Part shown: positions 51,921 through 60,968 of the stretch, piece by piece
Layout: each line of letters begins with the position of its first letter
Numbering within the stretch: the stretch's first letter is position 1
Source: Escarpia spicata
Lineage: Eukaryota > Annelida > Polychaeta > Sabellida > Siboglinidae
Direction of reading: 5' to 3'
Assembly (NCBI GenBank): GCA_963995525.1
Contig: OZ023213.1
Location: 48,302,587-48,366,586 of the forward strand
Length of the DNA: 64,000 bases
Program-made: the position numbers and the translations under genes
The notes under the pieces: model-generated
Database searches by the model: none
What the model was told of the DNA's origin: nothing
What the model saw: the letters and a program-made list of their open reading frames with translations, nothing else

Positions 51921-51984
51921 TGCTCCCTCTAGCGGACTAGATCTCATTCAAATATCATATGATGAGAAGCCGCTAGAGTGGGCA
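51921..51984. other. Intergenic hairpin
   Basis: CTCTAGCGG (51,927-51,935) pairs perfectly with CCGCTAGAG (51,970-51,978). After one mismatch the outer TGCTCC and GGGCA arms extend the stem with a wobble. The loop is 34 nt. It lies in the gap after the 51,095-51,889 frame. Confidence 0.65.
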
Positions 51985-52073
51985 CCTAGAAAAAGGCGCC
52001 GTCACCACACTCCACTTCGACTTCGACTCTCCTGACGCATCTAAACGCCCAGCGTCACGTGACGGCTCTGCAA

Positions 52074-52457
52074 ATGTCGTGTGAGTGTACAACACCACCA
52101 CCATCCGACGAGTCATTGGACATGACTTGCGATGACGATGATGACTATGACGTCACCACATCCGTCACCGAATACGAGACACTCCGGACGGATTGTTCGA
52201 CCCTCGATTTAGCCGCCGATGGACATATCGTGTGGTCAAAAACGGACACGTCGATGCCGTGGACATATCCGGTTCTGTTCGGTGGCGTACAGGACCTGGA
52301 AATAAATATCCAGAGTTTAGCTGCGGTCCTGTTCGTCACCAAAAGATGTAGCCTCGATACGGCCGTGCAGACGATTTGCAGAGAACTTGCGCGGAACATC
52401 GAGTCCGCTGAACACGTTACCTACATTAAGGACTCACACCAGAAGCGTCTGCAGTGA
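52074..52457 (+). CDS. Unrecognised small acidic-start protein
   Basis: A 127-residue protein from the ATG at 52,074; the frame extends five codons further upstream only to a GTG. The N-terminal 40 residues contain PPPSDES, then DMTCDDDDDYD and many Thr, Ser and Asp residues. The rest is more globular with a C-terminal helix-prone segment (DTAVQTICRELARNIES). The MTC-x-D sequence followed by an acidic run recalls an LxCxE pocket-protein motif with conservative changes, but Leu and Glu are both missing. No family was recognised. It is followed at once by a large hairpin and then a poly(A) signal, which suggests it ends the left transcription block. Confidence 0.55.
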   Translation: MSCECTTPPPSDESLDMTCDDDDDYDVTTSVTEYETLRTDCSTLDLAADGHIVWSKTDTSMPWTYPVLFGGVQDLEINIQSLAAVLFVTKRCSLDTAVQTICRELARNIESAEHVTYIKDSHQKRLQ

Positions 52458-52520
52458 CGACAAGAGGAAATGCGCCCCTACGCTATAGCTGGGGTTATAG
52501 GCGCCGCTTGTCTGTCACTG
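52452..52520. other. Large structured hairpin, copy 1
   Basis: CAGTGAC and GACAAG (52,452-52,464) pair with CTTGTC and GTCACTG (52,507-52,520), with one bulged base. After an internal loop GCGCC (52,472-52,476) pairs with GGCGC (52,500-52,504). The core sequences GAGGAAATGCGCCCCTACG and GGGGTTATAGGCGCC are repeated exactly at 57,229-57,268, after the polymerase gene. The left arm overlaps the last two codons of the 52,074 gene. Confidence 0.8.
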
Positions 52521-52573
52521 TAGGCGCTTAGATTAGCTTTCTTGTATACTCGCTTTTATTTTGTAATTCAATG

Positions 52574-52579
52574 AATAAA
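52574..52579 (+). terminator. Poly(A) signal after the left gene block
   Basis: AATAAA is followed by TG-rich sequence (TATGTACGTATGTAATCC, then GGTGTCTGTTGTTCTTG) that could act as the downstream element. It lies between the hairpin and the polymerase promoter. Confidence 0.6.
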
Positions 52580-52706
52580 GATGTATGTACGTATGTAATC
52601 CAGGAATTCGGTGTCTGTTGTTCTTGTCATAGCTCGTTACGATCGATGAATACATACCCCTCCCCTCCCCTCCGTCTATATACACGCACACTCATACAAG
52701 CTCCTA

Positions 52707-52759
52707 TGACGTCACACTAGGATATATAGACGCGTACAAGGATCTCCTATCCTTCAGTT
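52707..52759 (+). promoter_or_regulatory. CRE, TATA and initiator of the polymerase gene
   Basis: A palindromic TGACGTCA (52,707-52,714) is followed by TATATA (52,723-52,728) and TCAGTT (52,754-52,759). The A of the initiator is 33 bp from the start of the TATA box and the ATG follows 15 bp later, at 52,771. CRE/ATF-type sites next to a TATA box are typical of cellular-responsive early viral promoters. Confidence 0.7.
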
Positions 52760-52770
52760 GTAGGTAGACG

Positions 52771-55700
52771 ATGAAGCAGCACACGTGTCGTCACTGTGGT
52801 CTCGTGCTCGATACACACGCCGACATACAACGCCACATTGACCAAACACATACATCAACACACGACGACGACGATCATGCTTACAGTAAACCACCGCCAC
52901 GAGTGGTGCCATCTAGCGAACCACCAAAAAGTACTAGGCACCCCTGTTCGAGATGTGGATGAGACTTCACGAGACGTGACAACCTGCTACGTCACAACAG
53001 GCAACCTTGTGACACCTCACAAAAAACACTACACCGCTGTGAGATATGTGCACGTGAGTTCACGAGACGTAACAACCTGGTACATCATATCAAGACGGTA
53101 TGCAGCCGACGTGCGGAAGCGAGCGAGCCACCCCTACGCAAACGAGCGAGATGCGCAGAGCGACCACGTGTGAGTGCCGCCGATGACGACCCGATACAAC
53201 CACCGCCCCGAATCCCCTTCGCCGATACTCTATCGAGGGAACTACGAGACGTCATCCGAGAGTACTGGATGACCATCCGAACCCACGTGGCTAGAGGACC
53301 CGTGCAATCCAGGTACAATTACAGAGTATCGACACTGGACACGAGCGCCTTAGAACCGTCACTGAAGATCATGTTCCACAAACAGACGCACGCCTTTAAG
53401 ATTAATCTTAGTTATGGTTTTGTTCTAAGAAACAAGACCACGAACAGGTACAGGTATTTCCATTCGTCTTGTAACTGCTGCGGACGTTACCTCGACGAAC
53501 CGTGTCTGATCAGAAACACTGCAGACTTTGATGCGTTTCTGGAACGTATCCGAGAAACAGACGTGCTGCAGTGGGTCATCAATCAGCGTCCGGACAGTCA
53601 ATGGGTGTGCGAGGTGGTCACGAATGTCACCTTCTTCGTCAATCACATCGTAGATCACCCGATAGGATGTGTGGATATCACACTACCGAGCTACATCAAA
53701 CGAAACAAAGCCGTCATCGGATTGGAAAGAGACCCCGTCAACAATACAAAGTATACCGACAATCTGTGTCTCTTCCGGTGTCTGGCTCTGCATCGTGGAT
53801 GCGATCGATACCACCTGGAACCCGCCGTGAAGCTACTCTACGCGAAGTACAACCGTGACGGAGTGGCAATGAAAGACTTTGACGGGGTGGTAATGAAAGA
53901 CTTTGACGGGGTGACAATGGACGATCTCTATCGCGTCGAGACCACCTTTGAGACCAACGTGTGCGTCTACAAACTCGTCGAATCGGAAGAAGAAGGCGGA
54001 AAGGTGACTGCCGAACTCGTACGCCGGTCCTTGTGTCACTATCCCGAAACGATGTACGTCAATCTTCACGAGACACACTGTTCCTACATACAAGACGTGA
54101 ACATGTACTGTCACTCTTATCGATGTAGGAAGTGTGGCGACTCGCTATGGCACTACGCCCACAAACTAGAACGACACGAACGCGGGTGTACGGGAGGCAT
54201 GCGAAAGATCTATCCCGGTGGTGTCTACCATCCGTCGCCGACAGTCTTCCAGTGCTTGGACGACGAAAACATTCACGTTACCGAGTGTTTGCGTTACTAT
54301 CCGTATCGCGCCACCTTCGACTTCGAGTCCTGGTTCGATACGTCACAGCTTCCGTCGGACAGCGCCAAAGTCCACTGGGTGGCTCGTCACGTACCGTTGA
54401 GCGTGTCCCTGGCGAGTAACGTACCCGGATTCGAACAGGTACAATGTCTGATCACGGACGGTGACAGCAACAAGTTGGTAGCCGACATGATGGGTATCCT
54501 TCAGACGATGAGCGAAGCTGCCTACGACGCCATCGTAGACAGTTACGAGGGTACACTACACGAAATCGGGGAGGCTATCACGACGTGGGACGAACAGGAG
54601 GCATCCGCTGCAGAAGGAGACGACAACGAGTCACGACGAAAACCGATCAATCCCTACAAAACTCTCATGGGTCAATTGTACGGTTGGCTTCATCAGTTGC
54701 CCGTCATCGGCTTCAACTCGAGCAGGTACGATCTGAACGTCGTCAAACAGTTCCTGGTACCCTACTTCCTGTCTGAAAAGACACCAACAGAGGACGGGGA
54801 GGAGGAGGAAGAAGAAGAAGAAGAGAGGAAGGATACAGGGACGTTTCACGTGATCAAACGCGGCAACACGTTTATGAGTCTATCGACGGACGACCTCAAA
54901 TTCCTCGATATGACTCATTATATCGCCCCTGGATTCTCGTATGACAAGTACCTGAAAGCGTACGGTTGCGAGGTCACGAAAGGTCACTTCCCGTACGAAT
55001 ACATGGACAGCTTGGAGAGACTCGACGACACCGCTCTACCTCCCAAAGAGGCCTTCTTCAGTCGATTGAAGAACGAAGGTATATCCGACGACGACTACAC
55101 CCGATGTCGGAAGGTTTGGCGAGACAACGACATGGAGACTCTACGCGACTTTCTCGTCTGGTATAACAACAGGGACGTCGTGCCGTTCTTGGAAGCCATC
55201 GACAAACAGTTCGACTTCTATCAACACCGCGGTATCGACATGTTCAAACAAGGGATCAGTATACCTGGTTTGACCTTGTCCTATCTGTTCACCTACGTGC
55301 CGAAGAGGACGTTATTTACGCTCTTCAACGAGACGAACAAGGACGTCCACCAGCTCGTCAGAGAGAACATCGTCGGAGGACCGTCACTCATCTTCACCAG
55401 ACACCACGAGAAGGGGGTCACGAAGATACGTCGTAACGACTACGGTGATGCGGCTCGAACGTGTCAGTCCATCGTCGGCTATGATGCGAATGCATTGTAT
55501 CTGTGGTCGATATCGCAAGAGATGCCAACGGGATGGTACACGCGACGACGGGAAGAGAAGGAGTTCCGACCCGAAGCGGCACAGCCCACATGTCAGATGG
55601 CTGCCGAATGGCTGACGTGGGAGTCCGAAAGCACGGGACTCACCATACGACACCAGACCAACGGTCGAGAGAAGCGCATCGGTAAACTATCGGTGGACGG

Positions 55701-57205
55701 TTGGTGTAGCGAAACGAAGACGGCCTATCAATTTCACGGGTGCTACTATCACGGTTGTCCGTGTACCGGTCGTGAGGTCAACGAGGTCAACGGGAAACCC
55801 ATGACGCAACTGCTCGCCGAAACACAAAAGAACACGGCCTATCTTCGACACTTTGTGAGTGTCGTCGAGATGTGGGAATGCGAGTGGAAGGTCGCGAGAC
55901 ACGATCTGCGTGAAACAGTTTCTGGACGTTCGACAACGTCGTCGACACGTGCGCTGGAAAATGACGACACAACAGATCCTGACAGGGGTGCGCAACGGTA
56001 GCGTGTTCGGTATGATTCAGTGCGACATACGTGTACCGGAGGTCCTGCGCGCGCACTTTGCGAAGATGCAGCCCATCTTCAAGAACATTCACCTGACCCG
56101 CGACGACCTCGGACCGTTCATGCGTCGCTACGCCGAAGAACACGACATCATGGCGACACCGCGTCGCATGCTCGTCGGGAGTTATCGTGGGGATAAGATC
56201 TTGCTCGCCACACCTCTCTTGCGATGGTACCTCGCGCACGGACTCGAGGTGACACACGTCTACCAGGTCATCGAGTACACACCGGTCGCCTGCTTCCGAC
56301 GATTCGGTGAGGCGGTGTCCACTGCACGTCGTGAAGGAGACGCCCATCCCGACAAGGCCATGATCGCGGATACCAACAAACTTATGGGCAATTCTTCCTA
56401 TGGGAAATTTATCACCAACGTCGATAAGCACCGCGAAGTCACCTACTGCACGGAGAAGAGCGCATCGTCCGCGATCAACAATCGTCGCTTCCGTCAACTC
56501 GACGTCGTCACCACCGATGCGTACGAGATCGAAATGCACAAGCGCACCGTCAAATACGCTCTGCCTACGCACGTGGGATTCTTCGTGTTGCAGTGGGCCA
56601 AACTGCGCATGTTGGAGTTCTACTACGACTTTATGGTCAGGTACGTGGATCGTCCGCTGATCGAGTACTGCGAAACCGATACGGATAGCGCCTATTTGGC
56701 TCTGGCCGGAGAGTCCGTCGACGACCTCGTGACCCCGGCACTACGTGACCACTACTATCGTCACCGCTCCGAATGGCTACCGTCCGAATGTTGCGACGAT
56801 CATCGGAACGACTACATACGCTGTCGACTAGCCGGACGTCCGTGGAACGGCACCGAGACGTGTTGCAAGGCGCGCAAGGCATACGACAAGAGAACACCTG
56901 GACTCTTCAAGGTCGAATGGTCCGGCGACTGTTTCCTGGGACTGTGCAGCAAGACCTACTATTGTTCGGGTACGGTCGATAAATACACCACCAAAGGACT
57001 GAACAAACGACTCAACGCCATCGACAAGCAGGCGTTCCTGGACGTGCTGACCAGTCGTCGTAGTGGAAGCGGAGTGAACCGTGGGTTCCGGGTCAATCAC
57101 TCGTCCGTGCTGACGTACACCCAGGAACGCGCGGCGTTTACCTACTTCTATGCCAAGCGCGTGGTCAACGAGGACGGAATCACCACGGGTCCTGTGGACG
57201 TGTAA
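52771..57205 (+). pseudogene. Zinc-finger protein-primed DNA polymerase B, stop plus frameshift
   Basis: The frame starts with a C2H2 finger (C6, C9, H22, H27), meets TGA at 52,960-52,962, then stays open through two C2HC fingers (each with FTRR and a C-x2-C-x12-H-x4-C spacing) into the polymerase with no new ATG nearby, so the fingers and polymerase are one gene. Polymerase landmarks: ExoI FDFESWFD (about 54,317), ExoII VIGFNSSRYDLN (about 54,703), ExoIII NNRDVVPF (about 55,165), motif A GYDANALYLW (about 55,480), motif B GNSSYGKF (about 56,385) and motif C DTDS (about 56,677). This is the family B protein-primed type of Maverick elements. A frameshift near 55,905-55,920, between motifs A and B, breaks it. 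Odd features are a Glu-rich insert near 54,800 and a short tandem VxMKDFDG duplication near 53,870. Confidence 0.9.
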
Positions 57206-57215
57206 CACCGAACCA

Positions 57216-57282
57216 CTGCTGACACAATGAGGAAATGCGCCCCTACGTCAGTTGGGGTTATAGGCGCCTCTAGCTGTCACGC
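57216..57282. other. Large structured hairpin, copy 2
   Basis: TGACA (57,220-57,224) pairs with TGTCA (57,275-57,279), and GCGCC (57,237-57,241) with GGCGC (57,263-57,267). The two core strands are identical to copy 1 at 52,465-52,505, while the loop and outer stem sequences differ but still pair. It lies 11 bp past the polymerase stop codon, as copy 1 lies at the end of its upstream gene. Confidence 0.8.
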
Positions 57283-57359
57283 GGTTAGTAGGTGGGAGAC
57301 ACACGACAAAAATAACACTATTTAGTCAGATACCACGCAATCGATAGTCATAGCGCAGC

Positions 57360-57512
57360 ATGTCACGGACGGGAACGGTCGTAGCTGTAGCACTAGTGGG
57401 ACTACTCGGTCTGTACGTCTTGTACTTCTTGTTTCGCGATCCCTTCCTTCGTTGGTGTGGTGTCGTAGTATCTAACAGCACAGCGGACAACGTGTCGAAC
57501 GGCGACGACTAG
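57360..57512 (+). CDS. Small single-pass membrane protein
   Basis: A 50-residue frame whose TAG stop is directly followed by the ATG of the ATPase. Residues 6-23 form one hydrophobic segment (TVVAVALVGLLGLYVLYFLF region), preceded by Ser-Arg-Thr and followed by a charged and then Asn/Asp-rich tail. No family was recognised. The tight junction with the ATPase gene, as in the other packed genes of the element, supports it as real. A TATTTAG sequence at about 57,319 could be its TATA box. Confidence 0.55.
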   Translation: MSRTGTVVAVALVGLLGLYVLYFLFRDPFLRWCGVVVSNSTADNVSNGDD

Positions 57513-58130
57513 ATGGACACGCGATGGAAACACCCCTTCACCTGTATCGTCGCTGGTCCGACGGGATGCGGTAAGAGCACGTTCGTGATGCGTCTGCTAC
57601 GTCACGCCGCGACGATTATCGATCCGCCTCCAGAGAAGATCACGTGGTGTTACGGTGTATGGCAGAGCGCCTACGTCGACAACGACCTGGTACGCTTCGA
57701 GGAAGGCTTGCCGAGTGGTGCGTTCGATGCGTCGACGCGTAACCTCGTGGTCATCGACGATCTGATGGCGGAAACGGACGAACGGGTCACGACCTTGTTC
57801 ACAAAAAAGAGTCATCATCAGAACACGTCCGTACTGTATCTCGTGCAGAACCTGTTTCCGAAGAACAAGGAGAGTCGCACGATCAGTCTGAACGCGCACT
57901 ACATGGTAGTCTTCAAGAATCCTCGCGACGCGTCACAGATCGGACACTTGGCGCGACAGATGTATCCGGGACGCCTGAAGTTTGTACAGGAAGCGTTCCG
58001 AGACGCCACGGCACCTCCGTACGGTTATCTCCTCGTCGATCTGAAACAGGACACGCCCGACGACATGCGTCTGCGCACGGGCGTCCTTCCGGACGACGGT
58101 GTCCAGTACGTGTACCAACCCAGAGTATAA
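57513..58130 (+). CDS. Genome-packaging ATPase (FtsK/HerA type)
   Basis: A 205-residue P-loop protein. Walker A is GPTGCGKST at residues 15-23 and Walker B LVVIDDLM at 78-85; the following HHQNTSVLYLVQNLF segment (about 101-115) matches the sensor region of the A32-like packaging ATPases. This family pumps viral DNA into preformed capsids in Mavericks, adintoviruses, virophages and large DNA viruses. Length is typical for Maverick copies, the frame is intact and the ATG follows the preceding stop without a gap. The 58,190 gene follows after 59 bp that carry its own TATA/initiator pair. Confidence 0.9.
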   Translation: MDTRWKHPFTCIVAGPTGCGKSTFVMRLLRHAATIIDPPPEKITWCYGVWQSAYVDNDLVRFEEGLPSGAFDASTRNLVVIDDLMAETDERVTTLFTKKSHHQNTSVLYLVQNLFPKNKESRTISLNAHYMVVFKNPRDASQIGHLARQMYPGRLKFVQEAFRDATAPPYGYLLVDLKQDTPDDMRLRTGVLPDDGVQYVYQPRV

Positions 58131-58164
58131 GACGTGCGGGCGCGCACGGCTCGTCCCTTCAGTC
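58126..58164 (+). promoter_or_regulatory. TATA box and TCAGTC initiator of the 58,190 gene
   Basis: TATAAGA at 58,126 overlaps the end of the ATPase gene and TCAGTC lies at 58,159-58,164. The A of the initiator is 35 bp from the start of the TATA box. The ATG follows at 58,190. Confidence 0.6.
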
Positions 58165-58189
58165 GCAGTATGATCGTGAAGACAACAGC

Positions 58190-58561
58190 ATGTCCGAACT
58201 CGTGAAGAAACACCTCCTCTGCATACAGACGCTGAACAGGTACAAGAGCACGAAATTGAGACGGGCCATCATCAGAAACGCCGACGCCGATCTGTTGTGT
58301 GCACTAGCCGAGTGTGCCTACAACATATTGAAGAAGAACCTGCCCTTGACCGACGCGCAGAGACGCGCTCTGAGTGTGTACAAAACAAACCTGCGCGCTT
58401 TGGCACAGAGAGACGCGCCAGCAGCGAGGAGACGTCGCATCTTGCTACGTGGTAACAACCAGGGCGGCGGAGGACAGACCGGTGGTTTCCTGTCGGCGCT
58501 GCTGGCACCTTTGGCCGGTGCGGTCTTTCTACCCTTGCTAAAACAGGTGCTACTCAAGTAG
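58190..58561 (+). CDS. Conserved small Maverick protein
   Basis: A 123-residue basic protein. The pattern ADADLLCALAECAYNILKKN, then PLTDAQRRAL and YK-x2-LRALA, a cluster of arginines and a Gly-rich then hydrophobic tail (GGFLSALLAPLAGAVFLPLL) is one I recognise as recurring beside the ATPase or capsid genes of animal Maverick elements. Its role is not established to my knowledge; the basic centre and hydrophobic C-terminus suggest a virion component. It lies between the ATPase and another conserved protein, 9 bp upstream of the latter. Confidence 0.7.
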   Translation: MSELVKKHLLCIQTLNRYKSTKLRRAIIRNADADLLCALAECAYNILKKNLPLTDAQRRALSVYKTNLRALAQRDAPAARRRRILLRGNNQGGGGQTGGFLSALLAPLAGAVFLPLLKQVLLK

Positions 58562-58570
58562 ACGACGACG

Positions 58571-58831
58571 ATGGAACACACACGGAAGATGGCTTTGGTA
58601 GATCCACGACTGTTGGATAGTCTACGCGCGCCGCCACCGACTTATACCCTAGGACGTAAAGTACAGGTGCTCGACGACGAGATGAAAGTCATACTCGACA
58701 GACAAGATCTCGCCGACGGTGACAAGGTCGTCATGTATAATCAAGTGTTGCAACGTCACAACGCGTTGGCCGATCGACGCGTGCGCGAACCAGTGCGCGT
58801 GATGACGGTCAACAAGGACACGATGGTCACA

Positions 58832-58928
<97 letters not shown>

Positions 58929-59431
58929 ACCCGACCCCGCCAGAGGCGGGGGCGACAGGTATGGAAGCGGCGGTGGCGGTAGGTATGGAAGCGGACGTCG
59001 TCGACAGCGTTCCCAAGGCGCTGCGGACCAAAGCTAGACTACTGATGGAACGTCTGAAACGAGACGTCGTGTGGAATGCACGCGGAGAGCTCATGCACAA
59101 AGGCGTAGCGGTACCCGGCAGTAACGTGGTGGACCTCGTGAACGATCTGTTGCGTCAACGCAAGACCGTTGCCAGTCCAACGGGGTGGCAGGTGTTTACG
59201 CGTCAACTCGGCACCATGAATCTACCCATGGAGTTGGTGGGTAACGAGTTCAGGAGACTGGCCATTCAACGGGAACAAAGGAGGAGTGCCGTAGCGGCAG
59301 CGGCCACACGGTCGGTCGGTAGAGCGCGTCGATCGCTGCAGTGGACACCCCTCACGCGAAGACGAATGAGCCCGTCCACTCTACCTACGCCACCGGCCTC
59401 GACTAGTAAGGGATGGGAGGATCTCAGATAA
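58571..59431 (+). CDS. Conserved Maverick protein with a long poly-Ala tract
   Basis: A 286-residue frame. The N-terminal 85 residues are charged and helix-prone. A (GCG)n tract then encodes about 33 alanines, followed by an acidic Pro/Glu stretch. The conserved part (about 152-245) reads KALRTKARLLMERLKRD, then GVAVPGSNVVDLVNDLLRQR and an NLPMELVGNEFRR block, a pattern shared among animal Maverick copies. The C-terminus is Arg-rich. Function unknown; virion or packaging association is inferred from position. In another frame the repeat region would read Gly-rich, but only the Ala frame continues into the conserved domain. Confidence 0.65.
58832..58928. repeat. GCG triplet expansion inside a viral gene
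   Basis: About 32 uninterrupted GCG units. The reading frame is preserved through it. Confidence 0.9.
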
Positions 59432-59563
59432 AAGAGGCGCACCGTCTCGATTCGCCTACATAATGTGCGATTCACAGGATAGTCTACGTCGTCTGTATAC
59501 CGGTGTCGCTTACGCCGGACTTCCCATCGTGTGCGGTATTATCGGCGATTATATCATACGATC

Positions 59564-60628
59564 ATGGTGCGACGACGCAAACAGCTGGATGACGTCTACT
59601 TCGATCCCGCCAAGGTGGGAAGTTACGGGGGAATCGCGTCTTTGCGACGAGACGTGCCACGCGTACCGAGAAAGATGGTCGAACAATGGCTATCGGAACA
59701 GAACGCCTATACCCTACACAAACCGGTCAGAGTTCGTTTCAAGCGACGACGCACGGTCGTCGGAGGACGGGATCAACAGTGGCAAGCCGATCTCGTCGAC
59801 GTGACCAGTCTGAAAAAAGAAAACGACGGTACGACGTTCCTGCTCACGGTGATCGACGTCTTCTCGAAAGTCGCCCGATGCGTTCCGCTGAAGACCAAGT
59901 CGGCGACGTCTGTGTCGAAGGCGCTGAACGGACTCTTCACCGACGTACAGCCGTTGTTTTTGCAGACCGATAGAGGTCTGGAATTCTATAACCGTAGCGT
60001 TCGAGGTGTATTGGACAGGTACGGCATAGAGCACTTCTCCACCTCTAACGAGGAGATCAAGGCGAGCATCGTGGAACGCTTCAATCGCACGCTAATGACG
60101 CGGCTGTGGCGATACCTGACACACAAAGCATCGTGGCGATACATCGATATCCTTCCGGATCTGGTGCGCACGTACAACGACACGCCCCATCGTAGTATCG
60201 GGATGCCTCCGTCGCAGGTGGATGCGACTAATCAGGAAGAGGTGTGGCAGCGTCTGTACGGTGGTCATCACGGTAAGGGCGTACCCAAGTACCACGTGGG
60301 GGATCGCGTGCGTAGCAGCAAGATCAAGAGACGATTCGAAAAAGGCTACACGGTGAATTGGACAGAGGAACTATTCACGATACGCGAGGTGCATCCGTCC
60401 GATCCGCCCGTCTATCTTCTAGCGGACGATCTCGGAGAGATACTGGACGGTACCTTCTACGAGCCGGAGTTGCAGAAGGTGACGGTTCCGATCGATAAAC
60501 TGTACCGCGTGGAATCGATAGTACAGCGCCGCAAGGTAGGCAGGCGAAGGGAGGTGTTGGTGAAATGGTTCGGATACCCTTCGAAATTCAACAGCTGGAT
60601 CGATGCCAAGGCCCTCGTCGGCTTATAA
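59564..60628 (+). CDS. DDE integrase with C-terminal chromodomain
   Basis: I place the start at the ATG at 59,564 because the conserved N-terminal block LDDVYFDPAKVGSYGG follows within eight residues; the frame is open 33 bp further. The protein has 354 residues. The rve catalytic core supplies Asp76 (WQADLVD), Asp136 (LQTDRGLEF) and Glu171 (SIVERFNRT), a D-D-35-E arrangement. A basic SH3-like region (DRVRSSKIKRRFEKGY) follows, and residues about 313-352 form a chromodomain (YRVESIVQRR, then LVKWFGYPSKFNSW). Retrovirus-like integrases with this structure insert Maverick and adintovirus genomes into host chromosomes; the chromodomain may guide target choice through histone marks. The frame is intact, unlike polymerase and capsid genes. 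Confidence 0.9.
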   Translation: MVRRRKQLDDVYFDPAKVGSYGGIASLRRDVPRVPRKMVEQWLSEQNAYTLHKPVRVRFKRRRTVVGGRDQQWQADLVDVTSLKKENDGTTFLLTVIDVFSKVARCVPLKTKSATSVSKALNGLFTDVQPLFLQTDRGLEFYNRSVRGVLDRYGIEHFSTSNEEIKASIVERFNRTLMTRLWRYLTHKASWRYIDILPDLVRTYNDTPHRSIGMPPSQVDATNQEEVWQRLYGGHHGKGVPKYHVGDRVRSSKIKRRFEKGYTVNWTEELFTIREVHPSDPPVYLLADDLGEILDGTFYEPELQKVTVPIDKLYRVESIVQRRKVGRRREVLVKWFGYPSKFNSWIDAKALVGL

Positions 60629-60660
60629 AGACTAGTCACGCGCCCGTCGCGATATCAGTC
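60624..60660 (+). promoter_or_regulatory. TATA box and TCAGTC initiator of the 60,669 gene
   Basis: TATAAAG at 60,624-60,630 overlaps the integrase stop codon, and TCAGTC lies at 60,655-60,660. The A of the initiator is 33 bp from the start of the TATA box, exactly as before the polymerase gene. The ATG follows at 60,669. Confidence 0.7.
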
Positions 60661-60668
60661 GTCCACGC

Positions 60669-60968
60669 ATGGCAGACGAGACGACATCACGGATTACCGT
60701 TAGCGACGAAGAAGAAGAAGACGACGTCGACGCCACTCCACCGATAAAGAAAGAGAGGACTCCGTGGCATATATTTGGCACCGCGTGTCCCAAAGAGGAG
60801 ATAGTCTTTCTGTGTCAAGTCGTCGTCTTGTACACTGTCATCTTGGTCAGCATCTACAACCTGACGTTCGGTCACCACGTCAATCCGACTCTTTGGACGG
60901 CCCTGTTGAGTAGTTCGTTGGGTTACCTGCTACCCAGTCCGACGTTGAAACAACATGACGACGAGTGA
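60669..60968 (+). CDS. Small membrane protein conserved in Mavericks
   Basis: A 99-residue protein with an acidic N-terminus (SDEEEEDDVD) and two hydrophobic segments, about 44-65 (IVFLCQVVVLYTVILVSIYN) and 74-90 (LWTALLSSSLGYLLP). The P-K-E-E-x-x-F, VSIYNLT and SSSLGYLLP-type text recurs next to capsid genes in animal Maverick elements. It probably sits in a membrane or the virion; function unknown. The last 14 bp overlap the start of the next gene in another frame. Confidence 0.7.
   Translation: MADETTSRITVSDEEEEDDVDATPPIKKERTPWHIFGTACPKEEIVFLCQVVVLYTVILVSIYNLTFGHHVNPTLWTALLSSSLGYLLPSPTLKQHDDE

Noticed and set aside
55787..56572. A 261-codon minus-strand frame opposite the viral polymerase
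   Set aside because: No motif, and the plus strand carries polymerase motifs through the same region.
59463..59804. A 113-codon frame starting MCDSQDSLRRLYTG with a hydrophobic stretch, overlapping the integrase
   Set aside because: It overlaps 240 bp of a well-supported integrase in another frame and loses any pattern past the overlap. A short membrane peptide here cannot be excluded but is not supported.
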